From Porites lobata (Eukaryota; Cnidaria; Anthozoa; Scleractinia; Poritidae): 64,000 nt of DNA. Each line of letters opens with the position of its first letter. The first letter of the stretch is position 1. The position numbers and the translations under genes are program-made. Positions 28,926 through 41,447 of the stretch are shown one piece after another. The notes under the pieces were generated by a model that had not been told where the DNA came from, searched no databases, and saw only the letters and a list, made by a program, of their open reading frames with translations. The stretch lies in the NCBI GenBank assembly GCA_942486035.1, contig CALNXK010000081.1, positions 1,790,501 through 1,854,500 on the forward strand. Direction: 5' to 3'.

Positions 28926-31900
28926 TCACACGTTACTATCCATCATAAGAGGAACGCTGGTTTCTTCTTTTTTGTTACTCTCTATGTCCACATTAACTTT
29001 GTAAATATTTCTAGATTCACCACCTGTCGTATCAGATGACAAACTTCCCTGGTCTCCCTGTTCCTTTGTTAAGAGCGGATATTTTGCTTGGCGTCCATTT
29101 TGAGCGTTTGCCTTGTCCATAGAGTGCATGCGCAATACAGCTCCAAAATCAAATGCGCTTGTTGTTGGTCCACCTGCTTCCGTCACCTGTGCAGGGACCC
29201 TGATTTCATGGCGTTCAACTGGTGTTTTTGGTGTCTAAAGACAATTTATAGCAGTTAGCAGTGAGTTGTATGGTACCATATACAGGTATTTCGAGAAAGG
29301 TTTTCGGAAAAAATGTGTACGCGACAATCCTAAAAGGTGATATGGGATCTGATCTATACGCTGTTCCTGACACTGTAGCTGTCAAACTTACATCTGTTGC
29401 TTTCCTTCAGCAATCGCAAACATAAGTCCATGGTCTCTAGTGCCATTCTTGCAAATTTCTTTGAAGAACAGTGAAAAACCACCCACAATACCTTTTGGGA
29501 TTGTCGCGTGCACTTTTTCCGACAACCTTTCTCGAAATAGCTGTATATTTACTCGAAAGACCGTCTCTCTCGAATAATGGCACAGCCCCAGGAATAGGCA
29601 GCTTTAAGAGCAAAGCCCCAGAGTAAAGAAACCCCTACCTTCAACACCATGGTATTTCATTGCCCTCTACTGCTTTTTACATTGTGAATGCTGATGTAAC
29701 AGCTGGGGAGGGGGCATAGGTCTTTAAAACTCCCTACGTTATGTAATTGTTTAAAAAACAAACCAAACATGGTCTAGGCAGGTAGGTAAGGGGGTGATGG
29801 GTTGCAGAGTTGTCCAAAGTGGAAAATACCATAGTATTTTTTAAATACTCATTTGGGTGGTGCTCGATGTAACCCCCGACCTTTGCTGTATCTTTTGTTC
29901 TTTACAAAAATTGGCATGTGCAATGCATAAGCTTCTTTTTAATCAGCATATACTGTACAAGCAGATTATGCAAAGAACCAAAGATAATGTAGTCACCATC
30001 AAATCAGCAGTTTTTAGAAGATAATGGTATTTTCCACTTTCATCAGTTGTAAAGAGACCCTCCCCCCCCCCCTTCAAGAAGTATTGCCCACGAAGTATTG
30101 GAATGCAGAGGCAGGGGAGGGGGGGTAAAAACAATTGCCATTTAAATATGTCATTGGGCTTCAAAAAGCATCTTGATGAATCAACATTAGCTCAAAGTTT
30201 TCATCCCACGCCCTGGGCAGCAGACGTAACCTGGTTATGAAATTCTGCTCTGGGTAAATATGCAGTGAAACCCCGCCTTACAGCCACCTCGGTAATTCAG
30301 TAAACTTGTTAATATGGCCATTTTTTGGGGCCCGGCAAAACAGCCATACATTTTCGTACAAAAAAATTCTTGTTAATGCAGTCACCTATTAATATGATTA
30401 TTAATGGCCACATTTTAAAATCCCAAACATTAGAATTGTTTCTAATTTCACCCCTTTAATAGGGCCACTCTTTGTAAATTTTATATAGAAATGTAAATGC
30501 CTATGACATGTCTATTTCTTTGACATTGATAAGCTGAACCTGTTCTTGTATTGTTTTTAGCCTACAGTACAATTAAAATGCATTTGCAACGATTCAATAG
30601 CCAATTTTTAAAAGTACTTTTTGCACTGAAGAACACTTTCAAGTAGTTTTTACAATTACTTTACACAATACCTATATTCCAGTTGTTCATTAAAGAGAAC
30701 AGCTGTTCAACAAGTGCAAATGCAATGTATGGTGCATTTGACCCTTCCCCGGTAATATGGCCAACCCAATAATCTTGCAAAATTTTTTGGACCCACTGGT
30801 GTCAGTATTAACAGGTTCCACTGTATAAGCTCCAGCATGCCAACATGAATAGTACACGACAGAAAAAGAGACTGGAATTTGCACCTTTTTTAAGAGTAGT
30901 AGATATGGAAATTGGAGCAGCTCATACACACATTATTACATTTGGGGGTGTCTGTACCAGGTGCAGGTGGGGGGAGGGAGTGCCAGTAATGTAAGAGCTG
31001 CCCGTAAGGTGTTTCCTCATTGGCCACAGGAAACAATAACATAGCCTGCATAGCAGGCGCTTGGAAGTAGCAGTCGCAAGAAAGAATGGGCTATTTCCCA
31101 TTGTTTCACGGTTACGGCATTGAACCAATTGGCTTTTAGGGTTAGGAAAGCTGCTACCTCATGTAGAAGACTTCGCGACCGATAAGAAATCAGTGCCATG
31201 GAAATGAGTTTTGCATTTTTTCTCAGGAAAGTTAATTTATAAAAGCAATAGAAAACTTTTTTTCTGTATTGGCATAGCCTGATATAAACACTCGATGGAC
31301 TGGGAGCATTCTCGACAGTTAAACAAACCCTCTACTTCATCTTGGGTTTGAATAACTATCTCGAATTCTCCCAACCCGTTTCGTGTTAAAAAAGGCTATG
31401 ACAACACGGAAAACGTTTCTATTGCTTAAAAATGGGCCAACTACACCAATATCATGCCCACATATTGCCGGTTGTGCTTCATGTTCAGTAGACAGACAGC
31501 CATAAATAATTTCTGTACATGTACAAAAGTGAAACAGTTTATATAGAGAGAGATATCAATCAATTGTTTCAAGTAAGTCTTCGATATTTTTCATAGATAA
31601 CAAATGTAAACAGTGACCCCAAAATAGCAATACTACATCGATTAAGCAACTCAAGCCTAAAAACCTATTAATAGCACATTTCCATAGACAATCACACTAT
31701 GAAGAAGCCGCTGGAAGCTTGAAACAACTCATTTACATTTTAAAGAAGGAGGCATTAGCAGTATTTAATACGAATAAATATAAGTTATGGAACCTTTTTA
31801 ATTTAGGTCGTGGCTCCAGGAGCAGTTCAGATTAAATAAGCTTACTATTGATGCGATGTTCAATTTGAAAATGTAGTCTGCTTTTTTCTTCATTATAAAA

Positions 31901-32355
31901 AGGTTTTTACTCCGTCGAAACTGCACATCGACCGCTCCTCACCACAATGGGAAAATTTGCATTCTCTCCCACGAAATAACTTTTGCATATGAACTTTACA
32001 CGAAAAATAACCATGAGGCGGGCATCGCTTTAGTCATGCAGTCAGTTCAATACATTTATTTTGTGAAAACAGTGACATGTCAATTTTCGGATGAACGCAA
32101 TTCGGTTTGTTTCAACAGGACAAGGGCTTGATAAATTCTACTTACCATAAGATGATAGTGGTAGAGTTCGTACTTGGTCTGTAAAGCTTGATTCCTTGTA
32201 GCAGGATCCATGTACATCTCAAAGGGCGACTTGACCGGTTCGTCGAACGATCGGCAAGGTCCTTTACACAAAATAGCCAAACACCACAATACTATAAGGA
32301 ATCCTGCTAGACCAGCAGCAATATAGATGGCCAATTCGTGATCGTCGAGAAACAT
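28926..32355 (-). CDS. Single-pass membrane protein, two exons, 172 aa
   Basis: Not recognised as a known family. Exon 1 (32355-32146) encodes a short extracytosolic-like N-terminus, one transmembrane helix at about residues 9-30 (IYIAAGLAGFLIVLWCLAIL), a CKGPC motif and a Pro/Tyr-containing segment. Exon 2 (29234-28926) encodes a hydrophilic tail with many Thr/Ser and acidic residues, ending at TGA. The junction is phase 0 (LMV|TPKTP) with GT-AG borders. Of two in-frame starts the ATG at 32355 was chosen because the upstream one is GTG. The charge pattern (acidic before, basic after the helix) suggests an Nout-Cin topology. The 2.9-kb intron holds two MITEs. The N-terminal part resembles the 68-aa protein at 34738-34944. 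Confidence 0.65.
29283..29543. mobile_element. MITE 'CAGCTATTTCGAGAAAG', copy 2
   Basis: The ends CAGGTATTTCGAGAAAGG and CCTTTCTCGAAATAGCTG have TA flanks. Interior matches the copy at 12686-12951 over its whole length, including GCGACAATCC and AAAGAACAGTGAA. Lies in the intron of the 172-aa membrane protein gene. Confidence 0.85.
30263..30823. mobile_element. Mariner-like MITE 'CAGTGAAACC'
   Basis: The left end CAGTGAAACCCCGCCTTACAG and right end TAACAGGTTCCACTG form imperfect inverted repeats. TA follows the right end. Internal sequence repeats TTAATATGGCCA / AATATGGCCAA. Non-coding, in the same intron. Confidence 0.6.
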
Positions 32356-33883
32356 TTTTCGAGATACGTAGCTGCAGTCAGTGGCTACGACGTGCCCGAT
32401 CACAGTAAAAAAAATTAGATCAGAAATTTCTACACATCGACGAACGATGATTTGACAGCATCCAGCGGAAAATCATTGGTTCGATCCGTTCATACTCCTG
32501 AAAATTGGCTGCTCTCTGATGATCACTTTCCCAACCAAATGGCAACGGCATGCAAATAGCAGACAAAGAGAAAATGCTCGAATTTGAAGCCGTCTGACAA
32601 CGAGATTGAAATTTGAGATGATTATTTCCTTTCGCGCTTGACCTGCTGCCAACTCGCATCCACTAAAAATCGCGCGAGAGATCACGAGGTTCAATAATTT
32701 TAAACTGGATTTGAAACAATGACATAGAAGAAAATATAAGAATAAATGTGATTTACTCATAAGCATCAGGGTTTGCTTTTTGTAATCTAAGCGAAAAGAG
32801 GTCCATTGTCAAAAATATAAAAGCCTATTTACTGAGAATCGAATCGCTAAAATCAGGCTCAGTCATGTCAGTACATTTTCTGTAAACATGAGTTTCCTAA
32901 ACAAGGATATGGAGTAAGAATTTCTTGTTGCTTTTGTTGTTGTTGTTTTAGTAGTTATAAAGTAAGGCCCTGCCCATTAAGAGTGTTGCTCATGCCCCTC
33001 TTTTCCGTTTTGCAACAAGATCGGAATCGTATAGGTGAAAAGTTTTTTCTCCTCCTATTCCACCATTCTATCTATTTTTGCGTGATCTGTTGCGCTTTTG
33101 GATTAATTTGATCCTTTTTTTCTTTCTTCTTTGGACGAAAAGTGGGGGATATGGGAAACGGCTTTTAAAAATCACTCAATGATTAGGATGAATCCCGGTT
33201 TTAATAATACATGGCCTGATTTAAAAATTATGATCATCAAAAACTTTCAGTTGAGCATGCACTTTGATGCAAAATAATAAGAGAAAATGTAAGTCTTAAA
33301 GAAAAGAAAATAAATGAAGTAATTAAAAAAATAAAACGGCGAAACTCTATAAAGCCGAGATATGTATGTTAGGTATCCTTGCTTTTTAAAACAACTTTGA
33401 TCATAATTAAAAATAATTTGATTATTCCTTTTTATTAATAATGATCCGTTTATATGTAGACTTATTTCTGCTTTTACTTTTCAAATAATGAATAGTATAC
33501 TAGAAGCTTTGTTTAAGACGAAATGATGTGAAATAATTGTTACCTTTTCTTACTTAGGTAATGCCATGTAATACGTATGGAAGTACCTAATAGATTGTTG
33601 TTGTTGATTATGCAACAATGATAAGTGCATTTTATGAATTCTCTTTTCCACAACAGCAAAGTACTGTTTAGGTGCGTGTTTGTTTCTTCGGTTCATGACC
33701 CTACTAACCGATGCTCTATGGAAATAAAAGGAACTCTAGATCTGTTGTCTGTCTTCACTTCATTTGCAGCGGTGCGCAGAGTTGGTTAGCAAACAAGAAA
33801 AAGGACATGTCACGAAATCGCCGTCCACGTACGACCAGTAGCCTAAACACCACGGAAATGAATCGCTGTAAATTGCGAGTGTA
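32356..33883. other. Intergenic stretch without a recognised gene
   Basis: AT-rich DNA between two minus-strand genes. Includes a GTTGTT-rich stretch near 32930-32950. Two short open frames at 32420-32766 show no family signature or splice support. The first few hundred bases probably hold the promoter and 5' UTR of the 172-aa membrane protein gene. Confidence 0.5.
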
Positions 33884-34267
33884 TTAACCGCTATTCCTTA
33901 ATCCCAATGAGGTTCGATTTGATAGTCTTCTTCGCCTGATCGGCAGCTCACGATTTCCTAACAATCTGTCTAATTCCAAACGATGCTGCTGCACAAGAAA
34001 TGTACTTCTTATCGCACGCAAATGCCACCAAAATGTTGTCATAATCGTAAACCCAAATACGAAAAAAATTGCGGCAACAAGTCGAAAAGTCCTTGCTTTC
34101 TTCTCTCCATGGCATTGACTACATTCTTTCCAAGTTGTCCTATGATAGGTCTCCGCGATTCCCAGGAAGATGAAGCAAAGAACAATGAGAATGAAACCAA
34201 CGAAAATAAATAACGAATTGCGCAGAATTTTACGCCTTAGAAATCTTGGCTGACCTTGCTCGTCCAT
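33884..34267 (-). CDS. Two-pass small membrane protein, 127 aa
   Basis: Intronless open frame from ATG 34267 to TAA. Two predicted transmembrane helices (about residues 18-38 and 65-84) are joined by a loop with a CSQC motif. The N-terminus is basic and the C-terminal tail strongly basic (RRRRLSNR), which favours both ends cytosolic by the positive-inside rule. No family was recognised. It lies 470 bp from a divergent 68-aa membrane protein, so the two may share a promoter. Low-complexity artefact is unlikely, because codons are varied and the hydrophobicity pattern is well organised. Confidence 0.6.
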   Translation of the reverse strand: MDEQGQPRFLRRKILRNSLFIFVGFILIVLCFIFLGIAETYHRTTWKECSQCHGEKKARTFRLVAAIFFVFGFTIMTTFWWHLRAIRSTFLVQQHRLELDRLLGNRELPIRRRRLSNRTSLGLRNSG

Positions 34268-34574
34268 CTTTCCATTATTCGATGTTAGCTTAAGATGAGA
34301 TCGGGCTTAAGTCTGGAATTTAAGCCAGAAAAAGTACAAGCAGTCCATTTCACAAACCAAATAAAGTACAAAACAAACACTACCAAGTACGACGACGGAG
34401 AATGATGCAGCATTGTTCATTGCGTGACATTAAAAGGAGTACAGACGTCACACATGAAGCAAGCTGCTGTCAGCCGACTAAATGAAAAATTGGTCACACA
34501 TCCTTTTTTGTCTCATAATCAGAAATATCTCCCAAATTCGAAAATAACTCAAAACTTGTTACTTTTAGTATTCT

Positions 34575-34655
34575 TTTTTTTTAATTCTTCTTATTTATTT
34601 ATTTATTTAGAATATTTATTTATATTTATTGAATATCTTTAACAATATTCAATAA
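34575..34655. repeat. (TTTA)n tract and AT hairpin
   Basis: TTATTTATTTATTTATTTA is followed by TATTGAATATCTTTAACAATATTCAATA, which can form a hairpin. Lies in the short gap between two divergent small membrane-protein genes. Confidence 0.75.
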
Positions 34656-34737
34656 ATGATGTCACGCAATAATCGTTCGCTTTGCGGCCGCTCCAAACTA
34701 TTCCAACTTCTAACAATTTGTACGACTATTTCAAGAC

Positions 34738-34944
34738 ATGCCGCTGGATTTGGCTACTGCTATTGACGTTTCTTTCGTCCTGTTTGCTTCCTTTGTTGTG
34801 TTATGGCTCGTTGTGATTGTGTGTACAAGACAACCGCTAAAAGACATCAAAACAACAGTGGAGCGAACACCCAGTCGAGTTCTTCGAAGTGACACTGCCA
34901 GGCATCACTTTTACGAGGAGAAGAATCCCGTGAAGCTGTTATGA
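34738..34944 (+). CDS. 68-aa single-pass membrane microprotein
   Basis: ATG 34738 to TGA 34944. Short N-terminus, one transmembrane helix at about residues 8-29, then a basic cytosolic-type tail with a KTTVERTPSR stretch. Spaced identities to the start of the 172-aa protein (M.LD....I, then A.F.VLW, C...P and later D.A) suggest a divergent paralogue. It could also be a first exon: a possible donor CCC|GTGAAG lies near 34929, but no acceptor exon was found. Function unknown. Confidence 0.5.
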   Translation: MPLDLATAIDVSFVLFASFVVLWLVVIVCTRQPLKDIKTTVERTPSRVLRSDTARHHFYEEKNPVKLL

Positions 34945-35918
34945 ATTGCGTCTTATCACGTTTCAAAGGCTTCCTAATATTGTGGATGGGTTGATAGTTC
35001 ATTATGGAATTGATGGGGTTTACCCAGGAAGACCAAAGGAAGCAAAAACAACAACATTGTTGGAGCAAAAGTTACTAGCCGCTTTAAACTTGGCGGTCGA
35101 GCTTGAAGATCTCTTCGCCATGGTCTTTAGCCGTTCACGAACAATGATAAAGATGAATCCTCACCTGTTCACAACATGAACGCACCTCAAATTACGCTGT
35201 TGGCGTTGTGAAACAGTCCCACTATCATTCACTTTTACATGGAGATCGGAGGCACCAGTAACAGTTGGTCACGTGAACAACTTTTCTAAATATTTGTCGC
35301 AAGAGTACTTAATATTGAGGTGAAATGCACGTTTTCAGGCGTTTTTAGTGTATCTCAGGAGTAGAAATGACTACGGTTGCCGAATGCGGTTTCTCTATTT
35401 TACAGGAGATTTTTTAAATGATTTACCAAAGTATCAGGCCTCTTAGGGGCTAGGGGGAGAGGGGTTTTCTAAGGCTGAAGAGGGGAGGGAGGGGAGGGGG
35501 AAGAAAGGGATTTAAATCTTCTCACTCCCCTTTATCTCTCAGAAACACCCGGCCAGGCCCAGCTGTTCATAGTCTGATTAGCGCTTACCTGAGGCCAAAT
35601 TTTAATCCCAGTTTCTTTTCCATTTATTCAAAAGCATTTCCTTAGATAATTTTCTCTATTCGTTTTAGAGCATACAATGATCAAATGGTAGATAAAAAGA
35701 ATGAAACAGAATTTGCTTGTTATGCTTTTATATCTGATGTCAAATAATTATTTTGCTCTCACCCTCAGTTACCAGCTTTAAGACCCAACCCTGATATGTG
35801 ACTTATTTATCATAGAAAATTTAACTGGGTGGCAAGGCCTTACTGGGCTGCGAAAGCAGACTGACATATTAAGTCAAAGTGACTGCCAGAAATACATCTG
35901 TGGTCACAGGCAGGGTAA

Positions 35919-36220
35919 GGTTTACTGGGCTTTTCATAAACACGCAAACTTTGAAGTTAAAAAACCAACTGACATTTGCGTTTTTCACTGCCGCCAATCA
36001 TCTTAACGGACCTCTTAGGAAACAGAACTTTGCTTAACTGGGTTCAAAAGTTCAAGGTTTGTGATCTGTGATTGGTGGATTTCGATCTGTTTTGTGTGTT
36101 TCTGTGTTTCAAGGTTCATTGCTTGTGATCGTAATTATGATTGACGGTGGCGAAAAACGCAGTTGTGTAGGCGGCTTTTGAATTTTAGAGTTTGCATGTT
36201 TGTGAAAAGCACAGTAAAGC
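35919..36220. mobile_element. MITE 'GGTTTACTGGGCTTTTCATAAACA'
   Basis: The left end GGTTTACTGGGCTTTTCATAAACACGCAAACT pairs with AGTTTGCATGTTTGTGAAAAGCACAGTAAAGCC on the right. Further inside, GCGTTTTTCACTGCCGCCAATCA pairs with TGATTGACGGTGGCGAAAAACGC. No target duplication assigned. Confidence 0.7.
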
Positions 36221-37062
36221 CTGTACAAAATCTCACCATCATGAAATTATGGCATTGGTCTCAAAATCTGGGTACTTGCTGAGTTTCAAAAAGCCTCACC
36301 TCGAGGTAAAGCTATGTTCAAAACTTTTCACTTGAGAATAAAATATATTTCTGTATCAAAGGCTTCGATACCTATGCTAGAACTAAAACAGAGGTTTGGG
36401 ACAACTCAAACGTGAGACTCTTTCCATTTCTGACAATTATATGGCTCTATGGTTTCAAGTTTTATGCAAACTGATCACATGACCTACTAACGTGCATGCT
36501 GATATAACAAGCCTAAGGAGTAACTTTCACAAGATTGATCACTTTGTCAGTTTAGAGAGAAGCTATTCACACTATGGATAAGAAATCTTGGACCATGGAC
36601 TTTCATTTTAACTTGACTTTATTCTTCACAATGCAAAGTTACAAATTCCGATCTAGGATTTAACTAAACTAAAGATTACAAATCCATTAAAATGATTTGT
36701 TCATTAGATGAAGATACCCACGCCAATATACACTATATATTGAAGTCCGTGGCTGTAGAAGTCGCACTTCTTGCAAGTTTCGCTTCACGCATTCTACAAC
36801 GATTTGAACTTCCCCTTTACGATACGTTATACCATTAACTACTTGGATAAACACATCCCTCTATATTATGTGAAAGTTCGTGGTTCATTAACTTTCAGTG
36901 CCATAAAAGTGTCGTATATACGGGGAGAAAAAGACACGAACTTCTAGTATAAATGTTACAAAAATAGTTCTCACCTCTAAAGATAACACATGACTTTACT
37001 TAGACACACCTTATATGCTCACACTATTGTACAGAACATGTCTTTGATTTAAAACGCATCTT

Positions 37063-37217
37063 AAGATGGATTAACACTGCCGCGTACACACGAATATTTA
37101 ATGCGTGTAAACGTTACAGTTGAGCGAGTTTTAACTTTCACGGTTAAACGCAACCTTTCATAAACTTTATTCACGCACGTACGTGAGCAAAATTACGCGA
37201 CAGTGGAAATGCACTAT
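37063..37217. mobile_element. MITE 'GGTGAATTTCCACTGTCGCG', copy 2
   Basis: Diverged relative of 27371-27587: the left end is GATGGATTAACACTGCCGCG, and the right end ATTACGCGACAGTGGAAATGCAC retains the family consensus. Confidence 0.65.
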
Positions 37218-37453
37218 TAATCGTTTTTCTCGCGTATATATGGCCCTAGTGTTTCAGCGAAACAATGACATTTTAACGAAACAAGAAAACTAACAAGTAA
37301 CGCTCTACGAGAGTACAAGACACGAGGCAAAATAAAAATATAATTCTCGTATAAATTTTTGCTTAGTACAAAACGTGTTATGCAGTACAATATAAAAAAA
37401 AGTCTCTTGAGTTGGTCCAGGTATTTCCACTGTTAAAGGAAAATCAGCTTTTT

Positions 37454-40400
37454 CTACTCAGGAACGTCTAACACGCCGGGGTTTCTTCCTCCTTTTCTAG
37501 TTTTCCCTGCAAAAAGATCAGTCGTAATACAGTAATTACAGTCAAAGCGAATTGTGCGTACCTCTAGAAAAATTCTGGCTCCGCCCTTGGTCTGTACAAC
37601 TACTAAACGGAAATCATCATGAGATACCAAAACAAGACATCCGCCAAAATTGTAACGACACATTGACTATAACAAACCATATGTACACTAACAATTCCTA
37701 CCGTTTATTCTTCTTCACCGTACTTATAAAAGCCTCGTGTTAAGTGTCACATACAGAGACACGTAGACTCAGAACGGCAGACATGATATGGGACAATCAG
37801 CCCCCTGACTCTTGTGTTTTCTTTGCTGGGGAAAAAAAAGACTTTTATCGAGCGCTGACCTACCTTTATGTAAGCTGGGCCACTTTCCGCAAATAGTGCG
37901 TTTGAACTGGGGATCCGAAAGTCCTTTTACCACTGGTATCTGGATGAGTTCCAGAGGCTCAATGCATTTTAAGCAAACACCAGATTCTGAGCATTCCATA
38001 CACATTTTTCCACAAGCTATAAAATAAATAGCAAAACAAGACAATGAGAAATCAAGTTTTTTTCTACGCCCTGGAAGGCTGGAACTCATTTTTTCAACAA
38101 ATGTTGACGTTGCCTCTTGATAGATTTAATAGTGTACCTTATTTTATTTTTCACTCGAGTCTCTTAATTCACAAAACATAATGCAAAATACCTCGTTACT
38201 AGCGTTCAAATACACAGCCAGACAGTCAAATAAATCTATTTATTTGATTCAAGTTTCCAGCGTCTGTAAGAATCAAGAACTGGCTGGATAGAGTTTAACC
38301 TCAGAGTTGTCAGAGAGACCAAGTTATTATACTCACCACTCTTGTTTTGCTTGGCGTCGTTCGACACACATTTGGTGATGTTGCTGTTCTGTGGGCTGTA
38401 CAGCTTCAGTCCAGGTTTACACTCAGTACACACTCCATGACTGCTACAGTTCACACAACCACGGGGACACTTGAAACGTGCTGCAGTGAGGCAAAAACGT
38501 AAAGGGAGCGTCAGGAAATTTCACAGCATTAAGTGAGGTAAGAATGTGATTTCGAATGCTTTGTTTATTTGTTGACAGTTGGCTTGGGCTACTTGTGTTC
38601 ACACAAGACCACCTCTCTTTGGAGACAACTTGTAAAAAATACCAGCATTACGATCAGCGAGACTTGTTCCAACAGTTGTATTAAACCGCCCGTAAGCGAC
38701 CACAAGAATCATGATTCGTTCTCTTAAAAGCTTATATTAGAGACCTTTGAGGACGAGGACAAAATTTAGACCTTCTATAATATAAAGCTTCATTTAACTT
38801 GTTTTCACCGGAAAAGTTAACACGGTTATTTTTATGGAAGAAGGCTAAGTCCTCTCACAAGTACAAAATGATACATCTTCTTACATTTTATAACCTGTTT
38901 CCGTCACTTCGAAATTTTGGCGAAAACGCGAAGTACAATTACGACGGCTATCACGTTTTCCCGCCAAAATGGTGCTGTTTTTTGTTTTGGGCGTCCTTTA
39001 TTAGTATTGAGAAAATAATAGCCGTGCGCGTCTTAGAATCTAAGAGCCAGTTATTTAAACAAAGTCTAACTTAGGCCGCGGTTTAAGAAATCATTGAATC
39101 TCTACATCCCTTTCTTAGTGGGTTAGTTTAAGAAAATAAGTGCTTTTTCAGTCTACGCTATATGCTTTATTGAAATTGTTCGCGATAACTGGTGTTTAGA
39201 TAGAAGCGTTGGGGCAATTTGAAAATGGCTTAGAACGCGGTTTTGTTATTTGACAAGGGCTAAACTCTGTTTAAACAACTGGCCCTAAAGGTTCCTATCG
39301 TAAATTAGATGGTCCGTGGGCTACCTGTGGTGTTACGTTCACACTGTTGACGATACAGATCAGGATTTCTCCATTTCAGACGCCAACAGGGCACGCAGAT
39401 GGTTTTGTTACATCGAGGAAAGTTAAATGTTTTCAACACCAATCCATCATCACAAGCAACGCAGGTTCCATTCAAGAAGTTAGAACAGTTTCTGGGACGC
39501 TCTGAAACTAAAAACACATTAGGTAAGGATATACAGTTGAACAAACAATAAGAAATTTGTCTTTGTCCTGCGAGTCTTGAATCATTTTAAACGAAGATGT
39601 CACCAGTAGTGAGGAGGCACAGAACGAGCCCCCCACCCCCCAGAAGGGTTACTCCTGCTCTCATGTATGAACGTTTTCCTTAAGTATAAACACAATGAAA
39701 ATAATTATCCTATATTCAAAAACATTCGCCCTTTCTGACTGGCTTTGATCCCCTGGCCAATAGAGAGGAGAAGTCGTTACGTCACGTTGCCATGGTAGCA
39801 CAATTTCTGGATGACCAACCTCGTCCCTAGGGCGAGGTTGCTGGATGACAATAAACCGAAAACACTCACTGAAAAAAAGTGAATTCGCACTGTTTCATAC
39901 TTCATCAGTCTTATTCAGTTTCATTTAATATGTCAAATGTTGGTGAAATTTTCTGGGGTTGAATCGGAAATTAAGTTTAGGCGAATTGTTCGCTCATTGA
40001 GAACAACGGCAGAACTAAAAAAAATTCGCTGAAACTGCCCCAAAACGGACAAAAATGCTAAGAACACACCAAAATCAAAACAAGGAGACAAAGTAAGAAA
40101 TTTTGATGTCTTTTTATTTCTTTTTTTGACCCCTAAATAACGATCGCTAAAATCCCCAAACAAACCCCATACAATTTTTCTGTTACGCAACAACTATTTC
40201 TCTAGTAAGCCTGGGTGACCTATGGTAGAACAACAGGAGGAGTATAAAACTGAAAGCAGAATCAATGCTGAAAATATAGAAAATTAATACAAGACATCAA
40301 CACGACACCGAAAGAACTCAAAACAGACGGGATCGTAATAAACAGCTGACGATCACGCCGTAACGACCGATCAGGAGGTTAAAAAACTCCGGCACTCTGA

Positions 40401-41447
40401 TTACATAGAAAGTTACAGAATGAAATGGCATCGTCATTACTGACGATCACGCCCGGGCGATCACGAGGTTAACCAACTGGGAGTGTGACATCAGTTAGAA
40501 TGAAACACGCGATCTGGATCAAAACATGACCACTCGCGACTGCCAACAAAGCCCCACTAGCAGCAGTTGCGACAAGACCAAAAGACGAGAGAAACGAGGG
40601 CGTTAGCTGTCTTGTGCTTCACGCGCCACTCGGCTTATTCACGTACAATACTTTAGAAGACAAAAGAGAGACAGTTTCGTTCTCCCTAGCCCTGGCACGC
40701 CCGCCCCGCACGTGCAAAACACCTACGAATATACAAAAGGCCAAGCGATCTGTCCAAAGTTCCTATTGCCATTGCCTTAGGAAAAGTGAAAACGGATCTT
40801 TGTGGAATGTATCTATTTTAAAAGCGATCATATAGTGTTGCATTCGCATAATTCAAATTTTGTTTTTGTTTTTGCTTGTTTTTTTGCTATTTTGTTTTCG
40901 TTTCAATTTCTAAACACTCGTGTGACAGCAAAATTGCGAAAGAAAACAGTGCCTACCGAGCGCAGGGTCATCCGAGGACAAAAAAATGCACCCCTCTGAG
41001 CCAAGCCGGTGACAGTAGTTCTGGTAGTTCATCCTCGAAATTTATTAAGAACAAAAAAACATTCAAAGAGCAACGAAAATGTCCTGACCTTGTACAATAC
41101 ATCATTATACTGTTTATATTTTTTGGGTTTATCAACTTACGCTGATTGCAAGGTCTTCCTTGATTTCTTCGCTGCCATTTCCAGCGATTTCCATTATACG
41201 GTCCCATAGGTTTTCCATGATTCCATCCCAGTGGTCGAAAATGTCCACCTTGATTTCCTCCGTGCCATCTCCGACGATTTCCATTCCACTGTCCCATTGG
41301 CTTTCCATTATTCCATCGCCTGGGAGTTCCTTGATTTTCTCGTGATTTTCCCCATCCACGACCAAGTCCGCGAAATCTTTTGTGGGACTCTACTGCAACA
41401 AACAGCACAACAGCAACGAGCAACAAAGCTAACAAACTGCTCTTCAT
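37454..41447 (-). CDS. Secreted cysteine-rich furin-like-repeat protein (CRP-A), five exons
   Basis: 279 aa. Exons on minus: 41447-41141, 39507-39325, 38480-38337, 38016-37864 and 37506-37454. Every intron is phase 1 and GT-AG. Signal peptide at about residues 1-20 (MKSSLLALLLVAVVLFVAVE). Next comes a Trp/Gly/Asn/Arg-rich region holding two copies of a 25-residue repeat with core NGKPMG.WNGNR. Three cysteine modules follow, one per exon. The second (CPRGCVNCSSHGVCTECKPG) matches the furin-like repeat of R-spondins and proprotein convertases. The last exon is a short basic tail (KTRKGGRNPG). An upstream in-frame ATG at 41477 would add ten residues before the signal peptide; the internal one gives a better signal. 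No TSP1 domain, so this is not a canonical R-spondin. Presumably an extracellular ligand or matrix protein. Tandem paralogue of the gene at 48771-52746. Confidence 0.75.
38481..41140. other. Large introns of CRP-A
   Basis: Introns 1 and 2 of the cysteine-rich gene. They include a copy of the TGTTGGTGAAATTTTCTGGGG repeat at about 39890-40030 (relative of 25680-26460). The open frames at 40614-41145 and 39933-40193 lack supporting features and lie within intron 1. Confidence 0.5.

Larger units (their letters stand above)
34945..37453. other. Intergenic, repeat-bearing, no gene recognised
   Basis: Contains a G-rich stretch near 35440-35510, a MITE at about 35919-36220 and a further MITE copy at 37063-37217. 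The open frame at 34946-35179 has no recognisable features. The 3' UTR of the downstream cysteine-rich gene should lie at the right end. Confidence 0.5.

Noticed and set aside
34946..35179. 77-codon frame after the 68-aa membrane protein
   Set aside because: It starts directly after another stop codon without its own promoter and shows no domain; it may be 3' UTR.
40968..41140. Extension of the CRP-A first exon past 41141
   Set aside because: A good GT donor at 41140 and phase-1 continuity into the next cysteine exon make the downstream open frame intronic.
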